Shown here piece by piece: positions 1 through 11,889 of a stretch of 64,000 nucleotides of DNA. The stretch covers positions 2,778,144-2,842,143 of the forward strand of contig LNGK01000002.1 of the NCBI GenBank assembly GCA_001510575.1, in the 5' to 3' direction. The notes under the pieces are model-generated. The model did not search any database, was not told where the DNA came from, and saw nothing but the letters and a program-made list of their open reading frames with translations. This DNA comes from Knoxdaviesia capensis. Taxonomy: Eukaryota > Ascomycota > Sordariomycetes > Microascales > Gondwanamycetaceae. A program made the position numbers and the translations under genes. Position 1 is the stretch's first letter; each line of letters begins with the position of its first letter.

Positions 1-673
1 TGGAAGTTCCGGAAGGCGCGGCGGGAGTAGCCGTAGCGGGTAGAGCGCTGGCGGGAGCAGACGTAGCAGGCGCGACCGACGGAGCACGAGCGGCAACAGC
101 AGCAGCGCCCGGAGCCGGCGACCAGTCCGGCACGCCGTACGCCGGGGGATCGGCGGCGGCGACGGCCTGGCCGGGGGTCGGGGTGGTGGTGGTGGTGGTA
201 TTGGTGGGAGAAGTAGTCTCGCCGGCAGCAGTAGAAGCATTGGAATCGGTCGCACTGGGGGCCCGGCCGCCGCCGCGGCGGTCGAGGTCCTGCAGGACGA
301 CAGCCTCGCCGACCTTGACGTTGCGGTCGTAGGGCGGCGGGGCCTCGCCGAGCTCGTTGAAGCCCTCCTCGGGCCCGGTCTCGGGGCTGCGGCGCAGGCC
401 CATGGTGCGGGCGGCGGAGTTGAGGTAGCCCATGGGCCCGCTGCCGGGCGGCGGCGGCGGCGGCAGGCGGCCGTGGCGGCGCAGGTAGCGGGTGCGCGAG
501 ATGCGGAGGGTGGTGAAGCCGGCGCCGAGGATGGCGAAGGCGGCGATCGGCACCAGCACCCAGAGGTACGGCGAGCGCGAGAGGATCGACTCGTTGCTGT
601 CGCTGGTGGGGCTGGATGTGGCCGACGGCGTGCCGATCGGCGTCGGGGGGGTTGCGGGGGTTGGCTCCGACAT
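1..673 (-). CDS. Single-pass membrane protein with PPxY motifs (5' part only)
   Basis: The reading frame starts at the ATG read from 673 and stays open to the window edge, giving about 224 N-terminal residues. No signal peptide is seen. Residues 1-33 are rich in Ser, Thr and Pro. One hydrophobic segment spans about 36-56 (core LWVLVPIAAFAILGAG) and is followed by basic residues (RISRTRYLRR), so the long C-terminal part probably faces the cytosol. That tail has a polyproline run and two PPxY motifs (APPPYD and DPPAYG), the usual ligands of WW domains in Rsp5/NEDD4 ubiquitin ligases. The rest is low-complexity Ala/Pro/Thr. I do not recognise a family. A role as a membrane-anchored adaptor for ubiquitin ligation is inferred only from topology plus the PY motifs. 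The 3' end lies outside the window. Confidence 0.7.
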   Translation of the reverse strand, partial: MSEPTPATPPTPIGTPSATSSPTSDSNESILSRSPYLWVLVPIAAFAILGAGFTTLRISRTRYLRRHGRLPPPPPPGSGPMGYLNSAARTMGLRRSPETGPEEGFNELGEAPPPYDRNVKVGEAVVLQDLDRRGGGRAPSATDSNASTAAGETTSPTNTTTTTTPTPGQAVAAADPPAYGVPDWSPAPGAAAVAARAPSVAPATSAPASALPATATPAAPSGTS

Positions 674-3600
674 GGTGGAGGGTGATGGGTGTGGTTGGCA
701 GTGACGAAGAGCAGAGGAGAACAATCCCCCAAAGAAATGAGTAGATCAAGTCGAAAAGATTCGATTCTGCGGCCAAACAATGGAACTGGCTGGGCGGCTG
801 TGGAATGCTGTCGGCGTTCTCGGAAGAGGATTTTGGGAGGAGAGCTAGGAATAGGCAGGATACGTGTAAGTGTCAGTCGGGGGTCTCGGTCGAGAAGGCC
901 GGACCAGGAGGAGGGGTGCGTGTGTCAGTGTGAGACCAACAGCCAGCCAGACAGAAGTATCGAAAGTGGGATGCTCGCGATAGAAGGACAATCCAGAAGA
1001 GAGAAGACGAGAGGGAGACTGGAAAGGTGCAGAGAATGACGGAGGGGAAATAAAAAGAAACAGAAGATTGATCGGATTAAAAAATTAGAACTAAAAACAA
1101 GAAACCCTCAGGGAGACGAGAGAGGGATGCCACGTCAGATTTATATCAGCGCACAGAGGAAGATCAGAAGATGATTTGTTTTTTTCTGGGCACACACACA
1201 CCACAAGGAGAGTGAGACAGGCACTACGAAAGCGAACCAGCCCAAGAAAGTCACAGTTTTACGGTACCAGTACCAGCTAGAAACAGGAAAAACCCCCCCC
1301 AAAAAAAGAAAAAAAGAAAAAAGAGTCACCTTAAACAGCAGCGGCGGAATTGTGAGCCGGAACGGAACGAGATACTGAAAGAAAGAAATAAAGCAAAGCT
1401 ATTAATACTGCACGGAACAAAAGAAAATAAAAAACCACAAATACTTGCTGGCCATGCCGCATCCCTTCGTCGGGGCTGTTGCGAATACTGGAGAGAAGAG
1501 AGGACAAGGCGGCGGGCAATGGACTGAGAAATCTCGATCTTGGGGGTGTGCCCGGAGTCCTCGCCACGCCCGTTGCGGAGGAGAGAGAACCCAACTATGG
1601 TAGTGCTGTACACCACCAGGCGGATTCGTTTTGGGGGGGGGGGAGCAAAGAGCAAAGCAGTGGCAGCACAGTTCTGCGGAGTATCGGGACTCTTGGCTAA
1701 GGAGCGAACACAGGGCCGGCCGTGCTTTTTGAAGTGTTACGTGGATAGTGTTGGTGTGGCGAACACACCCCGAGCAGAGCCCCCCGGCCTTCGTTTATCT
1801 GTACTGTAGGTTTTTCTTATTTTTATTTTATTTTATTTATCATTTTTTTAGGGGGAAACCAAGGTGGAATTGGGCCCCCAACGCTCAGAGCGAACGGGAG
1901 GGAAGAGGGCCTGGACCTTTGCGTCGCAGAGCTTTCCATTGAACAGTTTAGACGTCTTGGAGTGCCTCCAAATACCGTGTCCAGGCCACCCCTTTCCGCA
2001 GCCTTGCTGCTGGAGACGATGTCATCATAGCTGTAGATCACCGGTTCCGTGCCCGGCACGACAAAAAAAAAAAAAACCAGCAGCTGGAAACTCCATCCAC
2101 GCAAGAGCTGATTATGAGACACGGCCTGAGGAGACGCATGTTGGGCGACGCTCTGGATTGAGCACTGAGATACTTGTGTATGTGTCTTTCCCGCTTGCGA
2201 CGAACGGATCCACGAAAGAGCGAGAGACACCCAAAAAAAAAAAAAGATACCAAGAAGGCTTGATCCCACCGAACTTGCAACGGAGCGACGGCAATAAGAG
2301 CCCCGTGCGGTAAACCCGAATGTGGGGGGAGAAGTGAAAGAGTGAGAGCCCCTTCCCGTATCCAAGTGAGCAGAAGAAGCAGAAGAAGAAGCAACAGCCA
2401 AGCTTAAGCAGTCGGCCGACCACAATATGACGAAATCCCTATACGAGCGAGGCCCTTTTTGAGTGGGAAAGTCTGGGACGCTTCGTCTCTCCGACGCCGA
2501 GCACCTGTCTGCAATGACGAAACAAACAAGTCTCTAACCAGAGAGAGATGCGTGGGAGAAGTCTGGCTGAGCCGGCACAGATGCCTGCCGCACAATCAAA
2601 GACCCTACAGGACCAAGGGCACCTCCGACTTCTCGCCAACAGGGAACACCGCGCAGAAGGGATTCAGAGCACCATACACGGAAAGCTTGGTATGTGTGGC
2701 TATGCCGATGAGATTTCACAAGACGGCACTGGACAACCCCCCCCCAAAACGCCGATTTCAGAAAAGTGTGTGTGGTATCCAGCGGATATAAGCACTCCCC
2801 CTCCCCTCCGCAATGTCCATCCAGGCCGTCCACTAAATAAATAGTGGCCTGACACTTCCAGCCTCCCTATGAGCACCTGCCGACTTGCCTGTGCTGGCGG
2901 CTCTTTTCCAGCGCTTTGGTGCTGTTTCACGGGCCCCGTGCGTTCTCGGCCGGGGTCGAGCGGCGACACGGAATTCCGGAGTCCGGGGAACAGCACAACA
3001 CCACGAAAGAAAGGCTGGACGGACGATCGCAGTTGGGCCAACCCAGCTTATGACTTCTTTCTTTCTGTCCGTCTTATTTTCTTTCTTCTTCGGGGTATGG
3101 AGTCTTGATTCCCCCCGCCGGATAGCTACGGCTCGCTACCCGCGTATTCCGAATAAAAGCATCCCGTGCTGGTCGGTCGATTTGGAATTGGTCCTAGACT
3201 GACGGTGGAAAACAAATAAAAAATAAAATAAAAAACACAGAAAGAGTGAGGCTTGTACACAGCCGGCTTTCCACATGATACACACTCTCGTCGTAACGGC
3301 TCTTGGCTTGTTTCTCCGGCACGGCACGGGGGAGAGGGTCCTCGATCGAGTTCGACGTCACTGAGCCGTGAAGACACAGATCAGGCGTGCAGCAGACCCA
3401 ATCCCGCTCCAGCCGAACACGGGGGAGACGCTCCACACACCACCACTGAGCATCGCAGAGTGAGAGATCTTGAATAATGTGTATACGCTCCGCTATATCA
3501 CGGCGCGCGAAGAGTCGTCCAAACTCGGAACCGAAGAGAACGCAATGTACCAAAACTCCTGCACCCCATGTCCCGGTATCCATCTTGGGACGAACGTGTG

Positions 3601-4523
3601 TGTGTCCATCCTAACAAACATGTGATATAATACAATCTGGCCCGCCTCAAAATCCGGCCCAAAAGAATCCCCCCCAAGCCTCCGATTTCCGGGACATTGG
3701 CTGCCTCCCGGCCCAGTTTCCTCACTCTGCGATCCCGCCCCGATTTGGCTTTCAATCCTGCAGAACCGTCTTCGACCCCAACACCAAAAAAAATCCCCCG
3801 TGACTCTCCCATCCTTGGAAAATCTGCTCACATCGTCTTTTGACTGACTCTCGGTTTCTCTCTTGGCTTTTTGCCTTTTTTTTTTATGAATCATTCTTGT
3901 ATTTTGTTTCTTGTTTCGCTCTGGACTGTGCTTCCACCGCTTCCCTCCTCGTGCTCGCTTCTCATACGACCCCGACGCGTGTAGTGGTCTTCCACTGGAC
4001 GCAACAACAAAAAAAGATCGACAGGACTAGAACGAGCCGACAAAAACCAAACAGCAAGTGGTAAAAGCTAATAGGGCAGTGTATAGAGAATGCACCAGGA
4101 ACGTCGTAGTGAAAAGCAAAAAGCTATAGAAAGGAACCAGCATGTGAAAACAGAGCAACAGCACGGGTGATAGTGATGTGGTGGGATATAAAAGTGTGAC
4201 GCGTGGATGAATAAAACCAGACAGTGTAGAAGCAAATGGGATGTAGAGTAAGTAGGTAATGAGGAAAGGCTATCTGAAGGACAGAAGGAAAAAAAGCAAA
4301 AGAACAAGTCCCCGATGGAGGAAACAAGAATCGATATGTTTAGAAACTCGAAAAGGGGGTGATGATAATGAACCAGCAGTGAAAAAAGAAACAAGAAAAG
4401 CAAACTGCAGAAGCCATGGGGGAACTGAACCGCATAACTCCAATACCATAGAAATCAAGACCCGTCTTTTTCCTCCTCCCAAATTAATCTAACTTTTCCC
4501 TCTTGCTTGTTCTTTTCCTCCTC
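674..4523. other. Gene-poor spacer, 3.85 kb
   Basis: I see no convincing gene here. All open frames are short, lack recognisable domains and overlap on both strands. The part next to the minus-strand gene at 1-673 (about 680-1450) is purine-rich on the + strand, so the leader of that gene would be CT-rich. Several A or T homopolymer runs occur, for example near 2062-2076 and 2233-2246. The segment at 4000-4480 is AG-rich and lies just beyond the 3' end of the nucleoporin gene. Confidence 0.5.
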
Positions 4524-7500
4524 TTACTTCTTGTTATGTGCCTTGTTCTCCTCCAGCACCTTGGCCAGCTCGTTGGCCATGTCCGGTGTCTTGACCATGA
4601 CCATGTACGACTCCAGACCGCTGCCGGTGTCGTTGGCCGTCATGATCCGCACAAACTTGCCCTCGGCCTTGTACTCCAGGCTGGCCAGAACCATGCGGTT
4701 GAGCGACACCGCTCCCGACGGCTCCTTGCGCGCGAGTACCCGCACCGCGTTGGTGGTGTTGTGCTTGAGGATGCGCAGCGGGCCGACGCCCTCCGTCTTC
4801 CACGAGCTCTTGCTCTTGTCGGCTTCGTCGGTCACAAGCTTCGAAATCTTGGCCTTGACTTCGTACAGCGTCGCTTCTTCTTCTTCGCCCGGGCCGCCGT
4901 TGACCAGGCTGATCTGTTCCTGCGGCGCTTCGTCATCTTCATCCGCCGTGGTCGTCGTCGCCGCTGCCGCTGCCGCCGCACCAGCACCAGAGCCGGACGC
5001 CGTTGTTGTTGTTGTGGTACTTGTGACCGCCTGGGTAGCCATCGAGGTCGTGGTCGCCGTAAAGGGTGCAGTAGTTTTCGGGGCAGTGCTTTCTTGGTCT
5101 GACTTGGGCTCCGGAGTGCCGTTTGCCGGCGTAGTTGCAATACTAGACGCCCCGCCGAACATTGGGGAATCTGGAACCATCCGCGTTAGCGCCACCAGAG
5201 GGGAGGGAGAGGTGCTCTAGGCGTCTCGCATCATCTTACTAGTTCCTGTGGTAGAGGCTCCGCCGTTCGCTTGGAGGCCTGAAAAAATAGACGGAGGTGC
5301 ATTACCGCTTGCGGCAAATGAAAAGGACGGCATGCCGCCTTGGCCCGCCGCCGATGGGCCTTGGGTTCCCGAGAAGTTGAACGAAGGCGTTCCCGATGGA
5401 GCCGCTGACTGGCTGCCGTTCATGGAGAACGACGTGTTTCCGCCGAAAAGGTTGCCGGATTGGCCCGCATTCTGGGCCATCAAAGCCGGTGCCGGCGACC
5501 CGCTTCTATTCTTAAGAGATCGCGGTGTAGCAATCGGCCGCTTTCCAGGGGGAAGTCCAGGCTTGGGACCGCCGCTGGCCGCTCCGCCTCCGCTGAAGTT
5601 GAACGGGTTCGAAGACGCGCCGCCAGCCGGCGCAGGTGTGGCGTTGCCACCTGCAAAGGCGAACATGTTAGGCGATGCGCTGGACTGCGCTGCACCACCA
5701 GCCGGGAAGTTGAATCCAGTCGATCCATTGGCCGCACCTCCGGCCGCGAAGGGATTGTTGAAGCCGGTCGAGCCGCCGGCCGAGAAGTTGAAGCCACCAC
5801 TGCCACCAGTGGATCCAGCCGCACCACCGAAGAGCGGTGCCGACGAGGTCGACTGAGTCGAAGCAGCTTGCTGGGAGCTACTAAAGTTGAACGATCCGTT
5901 AAAAGCGCTGGGCGTAGAGTGGGAAGCCGGCGCAGCCTGACCAAAGAGTTTCTTGGCTGCGGGGGGGCTGTCTACCATCTCGTCTCCGCTGTACGAGCGT
6001 TTCATCGGAGACTGCGTGTCCTGCTTCATCGGACTTCCATGCATGTTGGACCCAGAGAAACCAAACAGGGGTTTTCCGGCGGTGGGATCGCTCGAAGTCG
6101 CCGAGGGGGTCACGGTAAAGTTGAACACTGGAGCCGCACTGGCCAGAGAAGCTGCCGGTGTACTGGATGAGCCCGTCGCCGACGCCCCCGTGTTTCCAAA
6201 CAGATTAGTGCCAGCAGTCGCCGTGTTTCCGAAGAGGGGCGCGGCCGGTTCTGTGGTCGCAGTGGTGGCAGGAGTAGCACCAAATAGCGAGGTCTTGGGA
6301 GCAGTCGTGCTGTCAGTGGCCGGCTTCACCGGGCCTCCAAGGGCATTTCCAAAGAGGGAAGAGGGAGCAGTCTTTGTATCAGAGGAGGCCGCAGGCTTCG
6401 CTCCAAAGATTGAGCCAGCTGAGGTGGTTGCCGTGGTCGGTGTGGTTGCTGTAGACGAAGATGGGCTGGCTTCCGCAGGCTTCTGCCCAAACAGGGATGC
6501 GGCCGACGAAGGAGGAAGGGAGGGCTTATTGCCAAAGACCGACGAGGCGGGCGCAGACACAGTTGGGGCAGTCGCTCCGAAGAGCCCACCAGCGGTGGTT
6601 GTCGCGGGAGCCGCCGGCGCATCGGCAGGCTTCTTAGCAAAGAGGCTGGGAGCTGCCGCAGAAGGGGCGGATGCAGAATCTGCAGGCTTGGCGCCAAAGA
6701 GAGACGCCGCACTGCCGTTTCCTGAGGCAGCGTTGGCAAAAATCGACGATGCTGACTTAGGGACCTCGGATGTAGAGCTCGTGGCCGACTTGCCGAAGGG
6801 AAAAGAGGCAGAGGTGGAGGTGTAGGTCGGGGCAGCAGCGCCGCCGAAAACCGAAGCAGCTCCGTTGCTGGCGGGCTTCGAGGCGTTTCCAAATAGACTA
6901 CCAGAAGCAGCAGGCGCAGCCTCCGATTTTCCGGCATTGGCGAAGATCGACGCAGGCGTTGATGTCGTAGCGGGGACTGCAGAGGCTGCCTTCTGTGCGA
7001 AGCTGAAAGCCGGGGGAGGAGCGGCAGATGACTCGGGCTTCTTAGCACCGAAGGTCGAGGCCGAAGAATCCGGCTTGGACGCGTTCTCCTTGTCGGAGTC
7101 AGGGGATTTCGAGGCCTGAGGAGCCGATCCGAACAATGAAGAGAAATCGACAGTGGAATTTGCGGCAAAGAGGCTCGGGCCTGGTGCGCTAATAGACGCA
7201 GACGCCTTGGAGAAGATCGACACCGACGAAGGGGCTGTGGTTGGAGCCGAAGACGCCGGAGCAGCTCCGGAGGATGTGGGAGCAAATTTGATGGGAGTAC
7301 CCGGGGTCCAGGTAGTAATAGCGGGTTGTGTGGAAGCCGAATCACCCTCACCGGCACGCACAGGCTGGCCATCAGAGGTGCGCGTAATCCGGTCGAAGAT
7401 GCTCTTGCTAGGAGTGCCTTCGCGAGTGCTAGCAGCAGAGAATTCACCAAACTGAGACTTCTTCGGGGGGTCAGCACTGTCGTTGGTTTCCTGGGCATCA

Positions 7501-8897
7501 GATCCATCCTCATCCTCTGACGAGTCACTGTCAGCATCGGCATCAGCTCCGCTATTCTTCGCAGAGCTAGCATCGGAGAGATAGCCGAAGATGTTGCCAG
7601 TGGTAGCAGATTTCTTCAAATCCAGAACAGAGCGAGGGGTGCCATCAGAGCCCAGTTGCTTGGGGACAGAGAGAGAGGAGCTAGATGAAGAGGGGGCGAT
7701 GGACGAAAAGATGGAGGAGGCGACGGGCTTGGAGGCGGGAACGATGGAGGAAGGACCAGTCGCAGCAGCTTCGGCGGCCGTCTTAGCGGCAATCTTTTCG
7801 AACAGAGACTTTGTGGCCGATGGGGCCGGGGCAGATGGCGCGATCGGCTGGGAGGCAGAGAGAGGCTGGCTGTTCTCGTCGGCCGCCTTGGATGACCGCG
7901 TGCGTTTGGCAGACGAGTCAGACACGCCAGTGCTGTCATCATCGGCCGAATCAACAGCGCGACGCTTGTTCTTGTTACTGGTGGACGTCGAGAGAGCAGA
8001 GTTCTTAGGTCGCAGATCGCCGTCATCGGCCTTGCGCTTCGTTCCAGCCGTGGCGCGCGCGGAGCCAGGAGCGGCGAGGGTCGACGTAGGCTTGGACGGA
8101 GTGGGAGCAACGGGCTCCTCGTCCTCCACAGCAATTCCATGGGCTTGCTTCCATCTCCGCAAGACATCTTCAGACGGCTTGACATTCTTGAATTCGTAGA
8201 GACCATACCGGAGCATGATGAGGCTACGGCTCTTTTCAAATTCTTTCGCAAAGTTCATGACGTTGATCTTCCAATCCTTCTTGAGGAAGATTTCATCAGC
8301 CGTGTGCTTTAGGCGCCGGAGATCGAGAACACAGAAAAACTGGCGGCGCTCAAGGTCTCCAAAGTCCTTCGGGCACAAATCAGCGAGGAACTGATCGGCA
8401 TAAACATTTCCACTCTTATCAAGATGCGACGGGATGCGCTTCGAAAGGACCTCGCCGGTCAGATCGGGGGGTGGAGAGGCGATTCTCATGGGGAAGAGTT
8501 GTTGGGAGGTGGATTTCGAGAGGAGGCCCCGAGACGACGGCTGGGCCGAGGGACGGGCAGAACGGACCGGATCGGGGGTAGAGCCGGGAGCAAAGAGACG
8601 TTTCATGGTAGTCGGGGGGATGGCCGGCTCGAAACGGGGAGTGGTGGGAACCTTCATGGCGGAAGAGGAAGACATGGCGGAGGAACGGAACAGGTTCGAG
8701 CTGGAGATTGTCGAGGTATTCAAGCCGTTGGAGGTCGAGTTTGCGAAAGAGACACTCTTCCGGGCCGAGGCTTGTTGGGCTGGAGTGCCGAGACGTTTTG
8801 AACTACTCTGCGGAGTCGACGTGTAGGCCCGGTTGGCAAACTTCAGAGGAGGCCGGCCCGCTTTAGGCGTGGCCGAAACGCCATCGGATGTCGACAT
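4524..8897 (-). CDS. NUP2: FG nucleoporin with C-terminal Ran-binding domain (Nup2-like)
   Basis: Two exons, 8897-5240 and 5170-4524, encode about 1,434 residues. The stop at 5217-5219 lies inside a 69-bp intron; splicing joins the FG part in frame to the RanBD1 part. Residues about 142-254 form a conserved-looking folded block (core includes ERRQFFCVLDLRRL) that I cannot name. A Lys/Arg-rich stretch with TKRKAD and NKNKRRA near 285-315 could be a nuclear localisation signal. From about 560 to 1200 there are some 17 FG repeats of SLFG, SIFG and NLFG type, mostly next to AKP or NTA, with FNFS variants. The last ~100 residues match a RanBP1-type domain (YEVKAKISKL, then the LRILKHN region). Such proteins sit on the nuclear side of the pore, bind Ran-GTP and help recycle importin-alpha; in Aspergillus Nup2 also moves to mitotic chromatin. 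The family call is firm, the Nup2 orthology likely. Confidence 0.85.
5171..5239 (-). other. Intron of the Nup2-like gene
   Basis: The donor is GTAAGA (from 5239 on the minus strand), the branch site GCTAAC lies near the 3' end, and the acceptor TTCCAG ends at 5171. The intron is 69 bp. The exon leaves one base of a codon (A), which is completed by AT of the next exon to give Asn followed by SPMFGG. Without splicing the protein ends after KMMRDA and has no Ran-binding domain. Confidence 0.88.
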
Positions 8898-10071
8898 CAG
8901 GAACGACGCGGCAGAGCCGAGATGTGATGGTTGAAAGGGGATGATAACACCGAATCGCAGCGACGGGGTACATGCGTATCGCGGACGATGGGAAATGTGA
9001 TGGAATTGATCGCGTCGGTGATGATGATCCTAGAGGGAAAAAAAAAAGGATCGATCGAATCCGGGGCACGATCAGTTCGGAAGATAGAAGATGACGCCGC
9101 GACAATGATGACTGACGCGACGACGAAGAAATGAGTGGAAAAGGGGAAAAGAGAGAGTTATCAAGTCGCCGATGAAAACGTCGATGACGATGATGATGGA
9201 AGAGGGAGAAAAAGGAAAGGAACAAGATAGAACAGGAGTCAACAGAAGAAGAATTAAAAGAAGAGGAGGACGATAAACGGCGTGGAAAGAAGGGAAAGAG
9301 GATTGGTTGTAAACACTGAAGAAAAGAGAGAACACAAGAAGAGAATGGAAGAAGTGTGATACGGAAGAAAAAAATTAAGAAGAAGAAAAAAAAAATAACA
9401 CACTCACGGACAGCAAATTCGATTCAGAGACACGTTCCCTTAATGAATTTGATGTTGTGGTGGAGATGATGTGATGAAGCCAGGAAAAAAATAAAATTCA
9501 TAGGGCAAAAAAAGAGCATCAGGAAAAAAAAAATAACAACTTGGGCAATTCTTATGTAAACCCCGAGAATTTTGCAGGGGAAAGGGGGGCAGAGGAAAAC
9601 GGAAGGAGCGACGGGGAAGAGCAATGCTGCCTACCTGCACTTGAGCCAGAAAGGGGAAGGAGCAAGTGGGCGCAAAAGCGTGGAAGCTAATTGGGCAATC
9701 GCGGTTCTTTTTTTTTTTTTTTTTTTTGGTCGTCCCTATTTGGCACTTCACCGGGTATCAAATGCGCACTGGCGGCGCGTTTGGCATGCAGCCGGGTGTG
9801 TATTTTGGCCGTGAGGCTTTAAAAACAGTTGGTTGGCCGTGATGTTTTTAGGCGGCAGGGGAGCGCTCTCCCCCAAAAGAGCCCTATTCCAGCAGAGGGC
9901 AGCCTGTGGTTTTTGCAGCGCTGGTGGATGTTTGACACAGTCTGTGGCGACGCGCATGATTGGCGACATGTACTTCACCTTGTGGGTTTGCAGGTGTGAT
10001 ACATTTGGGTGGGGGGGTTGTGTTCCAGTGCCACGTGACCAACCTGACGCGATGAACGTGGCGTCCAGGCT

Positions 10072-10082
10072 CTAACCCTAAT
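10072..10082. promoter_or_regulatory. Telobox-like motif
   Basis: The sequence CTAACCCTAAT contains AACCCTAA, the core bound by Tbf1/TRF-type telobox proteins in fungi. A second AACCCTAA lies 220 bp downstream at 10299-10306. Both are in the divergent Nup2-like/Osh3-like intergenic region. Function is inferred from the motif only. Confidence 0.4.
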
Positions 10083-10298
10083 ATGTCCTGTCGAGCTGTT
10101 GAAGAGCCTCAAAATACCAAATCGCAGTCATACAGATCCTTCCAAACGATCCTTCAACCATACGCGTCCGTTACACGAGTCTTACGGCGTAAACAGATGC
10201 GTACGTACAGCCTAAAGCCTCGTATTACATGAAAATGCCGTGGAGCGAGCTTGGCCATTTTGATCTTTTTTAGCCGAGCCCCATTCTTTCGAGCCTTC

Positions 10299-10306
10299 AA
10301 CCCTAA
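10299..10306. promoter_or_regulatory. Telobox-like motif
   Basis: AACCCTAA occurs in the same divergent intergenic region as the site at 10072. It is about 1.6 kb upstream of the Osh3-like start codon, so its target is uncertain. Confidence 0.35.
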
Positions 10307-11889
10307 TTTTGGCAACGAACACATGCGAATTCGCACACGAAACCGAGTTATTGAGGGCCATCTTGAGTTTACAGAGTGAGTTTTTGCGTTCGACACGTCG
10401 CATGTTCTGATCTGTATAATCTCCATGATCGCATTTTTTCGTGTTCCTCTTCTGCGCCACATTACGACTTAGCATAGACTTGAGCATAACGTAAGGTTGC
10501 GGCCAAGGCGAATCAAATGGCAGGTCTGTCCTTAATCTTCTGTCTTACGTCATGCCCTAGTGTTGCTTGGGACCAGTTCCCAGAGCTGTAAACCGAGGCA
10601 AGAGCGCTGGAACCATGCTGTGGGTTGCTCTTTCCAGATGACACTCGGGCATAAACAAGATACAGTCAGCATCGAAATGCGCAATTATCGATTTCTCATC
10701 TGTTGATAATTGTCGGCGATGTTTTTATTTGAGTTGCAAGTTTCTTATATCTCTCCGACTGTTGTTCGTCCCCGCATGTTTAATTTTCGCTGTGCCCGAT
10801 TCGATTAGCCAGAGTCTGGCCTCAGAAAAAGAACAGTGAAAGAAGACGGAAAAATTACACGAACGACTCCACACCGAAGGAAACAAAACATTACAATGGC
10901 CTGTCACACATATATACTGCACCAAACCACTATAAGCCGTTAAAGTCTTCAGCGGCGTCGACCATCCATTCCCATCCCTGACGCTTTATGGGCTGTGCTG
11001 CTCTCTTATATAGGGAGTTCGACCATCCTTCGGTTGGCAATTTAATGGCTGATTGTTCCGTTCCACTTTCGTCCCATCTCGCATCCTCAGACTTTCTCCT
11101 ACCACCATAGCTTTGACGGCCTCATTTTTTTCCTTTTTTCCTTTTTTTCCTTTTTTACCTAAAGGGGTGCGTTTCCTTTTTTTTTTTTCTTTGAATTCTC
11201 TGCCTCTTCTCCTATTCTTTTGCCCCCCTCCTTCCACCTCCCATTCTGTACTGTTCACGTCTAGCTCCTCGCAAACGCCCCCGACCAACCAACCAACCTA
11301 TCCTACAGAAACAGCTCGGACATAACCACCACTGCAACTTGCCGTTTGTCTTCCCGACAATATTCCCGATCCACCTCGCGTGAATTGACTGCTGCACTGG
11401 TTGCTGTTTCCGTCAGCCTCTTCCCGATCGGCCAGTCTACACTCCGCCGTCGATTGCCAGCACGTTGACTTTCCTATCTTCCGCGGATCCCATTGCTCTC
11501 CTCTCCGCGCATCACCGCCGCCCCACTGCGCAGATCCTAGCGCAGCTATCATTTGTAGGAGGAGAAGGGGAAGAAGAAAAAACACTGCAGCCACCTGCAA
11601 GAGTAAGACCACCCACCCAGGAATGACTACGCTGGAAGGAAGCTCGGGAGGGACAGACCAACAACAGCCTCACTCAGAGTTGAAGCTTATATACACGGGC
11701 TGTTTACACCTGTATGAGTGTTAGAAAGACTGTGGAACCTTAACACAAAAAGTCTATAAACACAGGCCCGACCGACCCTTTCGATTATTCTGCTGGCTGC
11801 CGACCAAATATAACCACACACCCAACACAACAATCTCCGCTCGTTTCTTTCTCCACACATCTGATCGAGACGTCGCATACACACACAAT

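Larger units (their letters stand above)
8898..11889. promoter_or_regulatory. Shared upstream region of the Nup2-like (-) and Osh3-like (+) genes
   Basis: This is a divergent intergenic region of about 3 kb. On the + strand 8930-9640 is purine-rich, a CT-rich leader for the minus-strand nucleoporin, while 11090-11320 is CT-rich on the + strand, matching a leader for Osh3. A 20-base T run lies at 9708-9727. Telobox-type motifs occur at 10072-10082 and 10299-10306. The middle (about 9750-10900) has mixed composition and only short unsupported open frames, so an unrecognised non-coding RNA or small gene cannot be excluded. Confidence 0.5.

Noticed and set aside
4507..5220. 237-codon + strand frame over the RanBD exon
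   Set aside because: It is antisense to a clear Ran-binding domain and consists mostly of Val/Ala/Ser repeats mirrored from the coding strand.
10154..10487. Two overlapping minus-strand frames of about 90-100 codons
   Set aside because: They are in different frames over the same DNA, have no domain and contain the telobox motif; chance frames in a spacer.
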